From assembly GCA_021737205.1 (NCBI GenBank), contig JAIPEK010000050.1, positions 1-10,879 of the forward strand: a stretch of 10,879 nucleotides of DNA, given 5' to 3'. The DNA comes from Desulfarculaceae bacterium (GTDB lineage Bacteria > Desulfobacterota > Desulfobacteria > Desulfobacterales > Desulfobacteraceae). The notes beneath the pieces were generated by a model. It worked only from the letters and a program-made list of their open reading frames with translations, was not told the DNA's origin and searched no databases. Shown here in pieces: positions 6,776 through 10,879 of the stretch (its first letter is position 1; every line of letters begins with the position of its first letter). The position numbers were made by a program, and so were the translations under genes.

Positions 6776-6787
6776 CAAATATTCATC

Positions 6788-7042
6788 TTAAGCGGGAGCA
6801 GAGCCGACTCCCTGCTTTTTCAGAAGACTGCGGACGGTTGTTGTGGGTTCCGCTCCCTCTTTCAGCCAGTAGCTCACCCGCTCTTCTTTCAGGGTCACCT
6901 TTGCCGGATCCACCATGGGATCATAGGTGCCCAGTGTTTCGATGAACCGCCCGTCCCTGGGGGATTCCACATCAGCCGCCACAATTCTGTAAAACGGTTT
7001 TTTCTTAGTTCCTTTTCTTGTCAGCCTGATTTTTACCGCCAT
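6788..7042 (-). CDS. rpsP: 30S ribosomal protein S16
   Basis: An 84-residue S16, normal family length, needed for 30S body assembly. The N terminus MAVKIRLTRKGTKKKPFYRIV and the stretch SPRDGRFIETLGTYDPM are diagnostic. The ribosome site AAAGGA sits 5 nt before the ATG; a second AAGGAG overlaps the ffh stop codon 15 nt upstream of the gene, so ffh and rpsP are tightly linked. Immediately downstream lies a miniature mobile element, whose hairpin could affect relative expression of khpA and later genes. Confidence 0.98.
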   Translation of the reverse strand: MAVKIRLTRKGTKKKPFYRIVAADVESPRDGRFIETLGTYDPMVDPAKVTLKEERVSYWLKEGAEPTTTVRSLLKKQGVGSAPA

Positions 7043-7057
7043 TTCAATCCTTTCTCC

Positions 7058-8383
7058 TTAAAACGGCAGCATGTTCTGCAATGATTTCATGCCGCCTTTA
7101 TTAAACTTCTTCACCATTTTCATCGTCTGTGTATAACTCTTGAGAAGCTTGTTGACATCCTGAACCGTTGTGCCGCTCCCCTTTGCAATCCGCCGTTTGC
7201 GGCCGGCCTTGATCACTTCGTGCTTCCTTCGCTCGTAAGGCGTCATGGAGTTAACAATCGCCTCGATCTTGACAAGTTCCTTGTCATCGACATTCAGTCC
7301 CTTGAGCTGTTTTTTGTTCACACCGGGAAGCATGCCCATGAGATCCTTGATGGATCCCATTTTCCGAACGGATCTCATCTGGTCCCTGAAATCCTCAAGG
7401 GTGAATTCATTTTTTTTCAGCTTTTTCTCAAGCTGCTCGGCCTCTTTGTGATCCACCGCTTCCTGGGCTTTTTCAATAAAAGAAAGGGTGTCCCCCATCC
7501 CCAGGATACGTGATGCCATCCGGTCCGGGTAGAACGGCTCGATTGCCCCTGCCTTTTCTCCCACCCCGATGTATTTCAGGGGTTTTCCGGTGACTGCTTT
7601 TATGGACAGCGCCGCCCCCCCGCGGGCGTCACCGTCCATCTTGGTGAGCACCACGCCGCTGATGTCGAGCCGCCTGTCAAACTCGGATGCCATATTCACG
7701 GCGTCCTGGCCGGTCATGGCATCGGCCACCAGGAGAATTTCCGCCGGAGTTATCCCGGACTTGATCCCCTCAAGCTCTTCCATCAGTTCTTCGTTGAGGT
7801 GCAGCCGGCCCGCGGTATCAATGAGAAGGGTGTCATACCCTTTTTCCGCGGCCTCTTTACGGGCGCTGCGGCAGATCTCGACAGGGTCCATGTCCGGTGT
7901 GGCGTCAAAGAACGGGAGATCTAACTGCCGGCCGAGCTTTTTCAGCTGGTCGATGGCGGCGGGCCGATACACGTCCACGGGAACCAGAAACGGTTTTTTC
8001 CCTTCCCCGGCCAACAGCCGCCCGAGTTTTCCGGCAGTGGTGGTTTTTCCCGATCCCTGCAGCCCCACCAGCATAACCGGAACCGGTGGTTTCCCCGAAA
8101 GGTTCAGCCCTTCGTGGTCCGATCCCATCATCCGGGTAAACTCTTCGTTTACGATCTTGATGACCTGCTGGCCCGGGGTAAGGCTCGACATCACTTCCCG
8201 GCCCAGCGCCCGTTTTCTGATGTCGGCCACAACGGTTTTGGTGACCCTGAAATTCACATCCGCTTCAAGCAGGGCCATACGGACCTCTTTCAGGCCCTCC
8301 TCAATGTTTTTCTCATTGAGAGTCCCGTGCCCCTTGAGCTTTTTGAATACCGGGTCCAGCTTGTCACTTAAACTGTCAAACAT
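7058..8383 (-). CDS. ffh: Signal recognition particle protein Ffh (SRP54)
   Basis: A 441-residue SRP GTPase that binds signal sequences and 4.5S RNA and delivers ribosomes to FtsY at the membrane. The N domain occupies about 1-95. The NG GTPase motifs are GLQGSGKT (107-114), DVYRPAA (137-143), DTAGR (189-193), TKMDGDARGG (247-256) and GVGEK (273-277). The methionine-rich M domain from about 325 contains GSIKDLMGMLPG and RKRRIAKGSGTTVQDVNKLL, the RNA-binding segment. The C terminus is Met-rich (MKMVKK, GGMKSLQNMLPF). It is the first gene of the operon, with a promoter candidate about 40 nt upstream and a weak ribosome site (AGGTG). Confidence 0.98.
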   Translation of the reverse strand: MFDSLSDKLDPVFKKLKGHGTLNEKNIEEGLKEVRMALLEADVNFRVTKTVVADIRKRALGREVMSSLTPGQQVIKIVNEEFTRMMGSDHEGLNLSGKPPVPVMLVGLQGSGKTTTAGKLGRLLAGEGKKPFLVPVDVYRPAAIDQLKKLGRQLDLPFFDATPDMDPVEICRSARKEAAEKGYDTLLIDTAGRLHLNEELMEELEGIKSGITPAEILLVADAMTGQDAVNMASEFDRRLDISGVVLTKMDGDARGGAALSIKAVTGKPLKYIGVGEKAGAIEPFYPDRMASRILGMGDTLSFIEKAQEAVDHKEAEQLEKKLKKNEFTLEDFRDQMRSVRKMGSIKDLMGMLPGVNKKQLKGLNVDDKELVKIEAIVNSMTPYERRKHEVIKAGRKRRIAKGSGTTVQDVNKLLKSYTQTMKMVKKFNKGGMKSLQNMLPF

Positions 8384-8424
8384 AAAAACCGTCGCACCTG
8401 TAAAGTATTAAATCAAATCTATTG

Positions 8425-8453
8425 AAATTAATATAAATTCCGTGTTATGTCAA
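8425..8453 (-). promoter_or_regulatory. Candidate promoter for the ffh operon
   Basis: On the minus strand TTGACA (8453-8448) is followed after 17 nt by TAATTT (8430-8425), about 42 nt before the ffh ATG, in an AT-rich stretch. The -35 is perfect, the -10 matches three of six bases. On the plus strand TTGAAA (8422-8427) with a weak TATGTC-type -10 near 8446 could serve rlmN, so divergent promoters would overlap here. Confidence 0.45.
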
Positions 8454-8482
8454 GCAAATATTAATTTTGGGAGCCGAGCAGA

Positions 8483-9520
8483 ATGCATGACATATTAGAG
8501 TTTTCCAGGCCGGAACTTGCCGCCTGGTTTGAAAAAAAAGGAATGAAACCCTTCCGGGCAAAACAGATTTTCAAGTGGATTTATATCCGCAATGCCGACG
8601 GGTTCGACAATATGACGGATCTGGGAAAGGAGATGCGAATGACACTTTCCCGGAGCTTTACCATCCCCAGGCTTCATCTGGAAAACAAGGAGGAATCCGG
8701 AGACGGGACGCAAAAGTTTCTGTTCCGTCTCGAGGACGGAAACCACATCGAATCGGTACTGATCCCGGAGAAGGACCACTATACCCTGTGCATCTCCTCC
8801 CAGGTCGGATGCGCCCAGAACTGCAGCTTCTGCCTCACCGCAAAAGGCGGGTTCAAAAGAAACCTTTCCGCCTCTGAAATCATCTCCCAGATACGCGATG
8901 CCAAACACCTGCTTTCACTGGAAAACCGGGGCCATCTTTTGTCCAACATCGTGTTCATGGGAATGGGGGAACCCCTTGCCAATTACGACAATGTGGCCAA
9001 AGCCATTGACGTGATCACGGACACCGACTTCGGTCTCAAGTTCTCCCCGAGACGGGTGACCGTGTCCACCGCAGGGCTGCTTGACCAGATGGAAAAGCTC
9101 GGCAGGGACACCGTTGTCAACCTGGCCGTCTCACTGAACGCCACAGAGGACGAGACCCGTTCCATGCTGATGCCGGTGAACCGGAAATACCCCCTCAAGG
9201 ATCTCCTGGAGGCCTGCAGGAAGTACGAGATGAAGCCCAGGAACAAAATCACCTTCGAATACATTCTGATCAAGGGAGTCAACGATACAAAAGAGGACGC
9301 CCTGCGGCTTGTCAAACTGATCGCCCCGGTAAAAGCCAAGGTCAACCTGATCGCATTCAATGAAAGCGACAAAGTGGAATACAAGAGCCCTTCTTCTCAA
9401 GAAGTGAGCGATTTTCTTCAGATTCTTCTGGACAGGAACGTCACCGCCATCACCCGCAAAAGCAAGGGAAGGGATATTTCAGCCGCCTGCGGCCAGCTGA
9501 AGGCCAAGCTTGGTGAATGA
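8483..9520 (+). CDS. rlmN: Dual-specificity 23S rRNA/tRNA m2A methyltransferase RlmN (radical SAM)
   Basis: A 345-residue radical SAM enzyme that makes 2-methyladenosine at A2503 of 23S rRNA and A37 of some tRNAs. The [4Fe-4S] motif is CAQNCSFC (Cys110, 114, 117). The two mechanistic cysteines are present: Cys103, seven residues before the cluster like E. coli Cys118, and Cys336 in SAACGQL, matching E. coli Cys355. Other family motifs are SSQVGC, GFKRNLSASEI, NIVFMGMGEPLANYDN, SPRRVTVSTAGL and LAVSLNA. That set favours RlmN over Cfr. GGGAG lies 9 nt before the ATG. Transcribed divergently from ffh; convergent with the next gene across a repeat-filled spacer. Confidence 0.97.
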   Translation: MHDILEFSRPELAAWFEKKGMKPFRAKQIFKWIYIRNADGFDNMTDLGKEMRMTLSRSFTIPRLHLENKEESGDGTQKFLFRLEDGNHIESVLIPEKDHYTLCISSQVGCAQNCSFCLTAKGGFKRNLSASEIISQIRDAKHLLSLENRGHLLSNIVFMGMGEPLANYDNVAKAIDVITDTDFGLKFSPRRVTVSTAGLLDQMEKLGRDTVVNLAVSLNATEDETRSMLMPVNRKYPLKDLLEACRKYEMKPRNKITFEYILIKGVNDTKEDALRLVKLIAPVKAKVNLIAFNESDKVEYKSPSSQEVSDFLQILLDRNVTAITRKSKGRDISAACGQLKAKLGE

Positions 9521-9529
9521 TGTAAGGTC

Positions 9530-9546
9530 GTTAGGTGTTAGGTGTT
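9530..9546. repeat. Short GTTAGGT tandem heptad
   Basis: Two perfect GTTAGGT units and a partial third (GTT), beginning 10 nt after the rlmN stop. The 7-bp period is the same as in the other repeats of this spacer. Confidence 0.6.
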
Positions 9547-9557
9547 CTACCAGCTAT

Positions 9558-9575
9558 CAGCTAAGAGATTAGCTG
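9558..9575. other. Perfect 7-bp hairpin with GAGA loop downstream of rlmN
   Basis: CAGCTAA and TTAGCTG form a perfect 7-bp stem around GAGA, a GNRA-type tetraloop when read on the plus strand. It starts 38 nt after the rlmN stop and ends directly at the left target duplication of the 153-bp element. No T-run follows, so it is at best a weak terminator or a 3'-end stabiliser. A related CAGCTAT unit precedes it by seven bases. Confidence 0.5.
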
Positions 9576-9583
9576 CTCTCATA

Positions 9584-9736
9584 GTAACCGTTCACGGTTG
9601 TCGGTTCACAGTTCACAGTTTTTTCAATGAACTATGCAGCGATTGAAACATTTTAGATATTGACTTCAACTCTTGAATTAATCTAATCTCTGTTTTTTCG
9701 GCCGTGAACCGATAACTGTAAACCGTAAACGGGCAC
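9584..9736. mobile_element. 153-bp miniature inverted-repeat element (copy 2) with 8-bp target duplication
   Basis: Bounded by a perfect 8-bp direct repeat CTCTCATA (9576-9583 and 9737-9744). The left end is GTAACCGTTCACGG; the right end read inward is GTGCCCGTTTACGG, so 11 of these 14 end positions match. Arms again consist of a 6-nt head plus four GTTNNCR heptads. The left 44 nt match copy 1 at 42 positions. The right arm is more diverged. The centre (about 9628-9700) is AT-rich and unrelated to copy 1, with no coding frame. It sits in the convergent spacer between rlmN and the PP-loop gene. Confidence 0.83.
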
Positions 9737-9800
9737 CTCTCATACAACGCCCCTGATGTTCTGATTCACAACAAACCATGAAACTTGAATAAGACCTTGA

Positions 9801-9847
9801 CTTGTTTCTTGTTTCAAGTTTCTTGTCTCTTGTTTCTTGTACAAGAA
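9801..9847. repeat. CTTGTTT heptad array ending in a 14-bp palindrome
   Basis: Five 7-bp units resembling CTTGTTT (with variants CAAGTTT and CTTGTCT) run from 9801, followed by CTTGTAC. The last part forms the perfect palindrome TTCTTGTACAAGAA (9834-9847), which abuts the stop codon of the PP-loop gene (9850-9848). A 9-bp inverted match, AAACTTGAA at 9781-9789 with TTCAAGTTT at 9813-9821, suggests an old inverted-repeat structure. Confidence 0.65.
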
Positions 9848-10864
9848 TCAGCGGATCATAGCCTGCTTTTTGAACTCATCAAACGCATCTTCCCGCATGG
9901 GGGTAATATGGATGGTTTCCCGGCCGGAGGGGGTGACAAGCGTTATGTCGGTGGGAACCTCCGGGCGGATCTTTTTGGTATATGCGGCACAAAGATAAGC
10001 GGCTTTTTCAACCACATCCCCGCCGGCCTGTCCGGGCACCAGCACCACCGGCCCCGGCACGGACCCGTGCCGGATCAGCACATCGACCGTGGCGTCATAA
10101 TACTCGAGTATCGAGTTGTTGTCCGCTTCCGTTTTTCCGACAATGGCCTTGTGCCTGTCATCCAGCCGGAAATGCCTGCCGTGCTTCAAAAGATGAAGCT
10201 CCCGTTTTTCATACTGTTTCCGGACAAACATCAGTTCCCGCAGCCGCCTTGAAAAATTCTCATCCGTGAGAAGGCAGCCACCCGCCGGGGACGGATAATC
10301 CGTGACCCCGAATTTGGCGGCAAGCGCCATCTGTTCAGTCCGGGATCTGCCGGAAATACCTAAAAGTTTTTCCCGGTCCACCCAGCCGTATTGTTCCGGC
10401 AGCGTTTCCGGGAGGAGTTTTGCGCTCAACGGACGCAGAATCTGCCCGTCATACCCCGAATTTTTCTCCACGTACCGCAGGGAATTTTTTTTCTGGGACA
10501 TGGGGCGCTGGCCGACAACTTCGCCGCTGAAAAGGAAGGAGGCGCAGTGCTTTTCCATCTCTGCCCCGGCCAGCTCAAGCATGAGGGAATGACAGTCCAT
10601 GCAGGGATTCATATTCTTGCCGTAGCCGGCCGGCGGCGCCTTGAGAATCTCAAGGTACCGGTCGGTAATATCACGGATGAAAATCGGGATATTCAACCTT
10701 TGGGCGGCCTTTTGAGCGGATTCGGACGAAAAAAAGGGAGTTGTGAAGCTCACCCATGTCACTTCAACTCCCTGTTCTTGGAGCACAAGGGCGGACAGTA
10801 TGCTATCAAGCCCGCCCGAGGTAATGCCGATCGCTTTTATCCGTCCATTGCAGGGGGGAACCAT
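9848..10864 (-). CDS. PP-loop ATPase, tRNA thiolase-like (ThiI/MnmA-related)
   Basis: A 338-residue protein with the PP-loop SGGLDS at 16-21, which adenylates a substrate carbonyl before sulfur or nitrogen transfer. It has a CxxC pair in NPCMDCH (Cys88, Cys91), reminiscent of MnmA, then SGEVVGQRPMSQ (113-124) and PAGGCLLTD with Cys197. Two close cysteines plus one distant one is the arrangement that holds a [4Fe-4S] cluster in several tRNA thiolases, so thiolation of a tRNA is the likely role (inference). The last 130 or so residues form a separate domain with HFRLDDRHKAIVGKTEADN and VPGPVVLVPG, perhaps an NFACT-R-like RNA-binding domain. GAGAGGAG precedes the ATG. I do not recognise a specific named gene. 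It is transcribed toward rlmN. Confidence 0.85.
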   Translation of the reverse strand: MVPPCNGRIKAIGITSGGLDSILSALVLQEQGVEVTWVSFTTPFFSSESAQKAAQRLNIPIFIRDITDRYLEILKAPPAGYGKNMNPCMDCHSLMLELAGAEMEKHCASFLFSGEVVGQRPMSQKKNSLRYVEKNSGYDGQILRPLSAKLLPETLPEQYGWVDREKLLGISGRSRTEQMALAAKFGVTDYPSPAGGCLLTDENFSRRLRELMFVRKQYEKRELHLLKHGRHFRLDDRHKAIVGKTEADNNSILEYYDATVDVLIRHGSVPGPVVLVPGQAGGDVVEKAAYLCAAYTKKIRPEVPTDITLVTPSGRETIHITPMREDAFDEFKKQAMIR

Positions 10865-10879
10865 GAAACTCCTCTCCAG

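Larger units (their letters stand above)
9521..9847. other. Repeat-rich convergent intergenic region, no gene
   Basis: 327 bases between the ends of rlmN and the PP-loop gene. No plausible coding sequence. In order it holds a short GTTAGGT tandem, a perfect CAGCTAA/TTAGCTG hairpin, a 153-bp miniature mobile element with target duplication, and a CTTGTTT heptad array ending in a palindrome at the neighbouring stop codon. Several of these share a 7-bp period. No classic hairpin-plus-T-run terminator was seen. Confidence 0.8.

Noticed and set aside
7569..8411. A 280-codon plus-strand frame opposite ffh
   Set aside because: It is antisense to a clear Ffh, is Ser/Arg/Pro-rich with no recognisable motif, and is typical of shadow frames in GC-rich third-position genes.
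8483..9520. Cfr-type antibiotic-resistance methyltransferase instead of RlmN
   Set aside because: Sequence blocks such as SSQVGC, GFKRNL and SAACGQL and the full length match RlmN, and the setting is a housekeeping region.
9801..9847. Heptad arrays as a CRISPR
   Set aside because: Units are 7 bp with no spacers; there are no cas genes.
9785..10252. A 155-codon plus-strand frame starting in the heptad array
   Set aside because: Its start lies in the repeat and the rest is antisense to the PP-loop gene; composition is not protein-like.
1..10864. An alternative genetic code with TGA as sense codon
   Set aside because: TGA is the proper stop at yraN, rsmI, rplS, trmD, rlmN and the PP-loop gene, each at normal family length.

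Overview
The window looks like a chromosomal segment of a sulfate-reducing or related anaerobe of the Desulfobacterota, most likely Desulfobacterales. Four things suggest this. The conserved ffh-rpsP-khpA-rimM-trmD-rplS-rnhB-yraN-rsmI order carries a small SPOUT-type RNA methyltransferase between trmD and rplS, which is characteristic of this group. The operon is followed by a Wood-Ljungdahl-type metF next to an HdrA-like flavoprotein. That flavoprotein reads through an in-frame UGA as a probable selenocysteine codon. The intergenic regions carry heptad-type repeats.

Layout. Positions 1-2082 (minus strand): metF, then an HdrA/GltD-type fusion cut by the left edge. The fusion is open from 1185 to position 1 except for one TGA at codon 66. 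That TGA sits where related HdrA proteins have Cys, and a SECIS-like hairpin follows it. Positions 2083-2356: gene-free leader region with promoter-like TTGACA boxes. Positions 2357-8383 (minus strand): a compact run of translation, RNA-processing and protein-export genes read ffh -> rpsP -> khpA -> rimM -> trmD -> SPOUT methyltransferase -> rplS -> rnhB -> yraN -> rsmI, with many overlaps. Positions 8384-8482: divergent promoter region. Positions 8483-9520 (plus strand): rlmN. Positions 9521-9847: repeat-rich convergent intergenic region. Positions 9848-10864 (minus strand): a PP-loop tRNA-thiolase-like protein.

How the genes fit together. The central operon covers SRP targeting (Ffh), the ribosomal proteins S16 and L19, 30S maturation (RimM), tRNA m1G37 methylation (TrmD), 16S methylation (RsmI), a KH RNA-binding protein, RNase HII and YraN. 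RlmN and the PP-loop protein add further rRNA and tRNA modification. MetF plus the HdrA-like flavoprotein belong to energy and C1 metabolism: methylene-THF/methyl-THF interconversion, probably coupled to flavin-based electron transfer.

The two strongest unusual signals are the selenocysteine HdrA-like fusion, which ordinary gene calling would split, and two copies of a miniature inverted-repeat element (79 bp and 153 bp). Each copy is flanked by a perfect 8-bp target-site duplication. The arms are built from GTTNNCR heptads and most ends begin GTAA, which resembles IS66-type ends.
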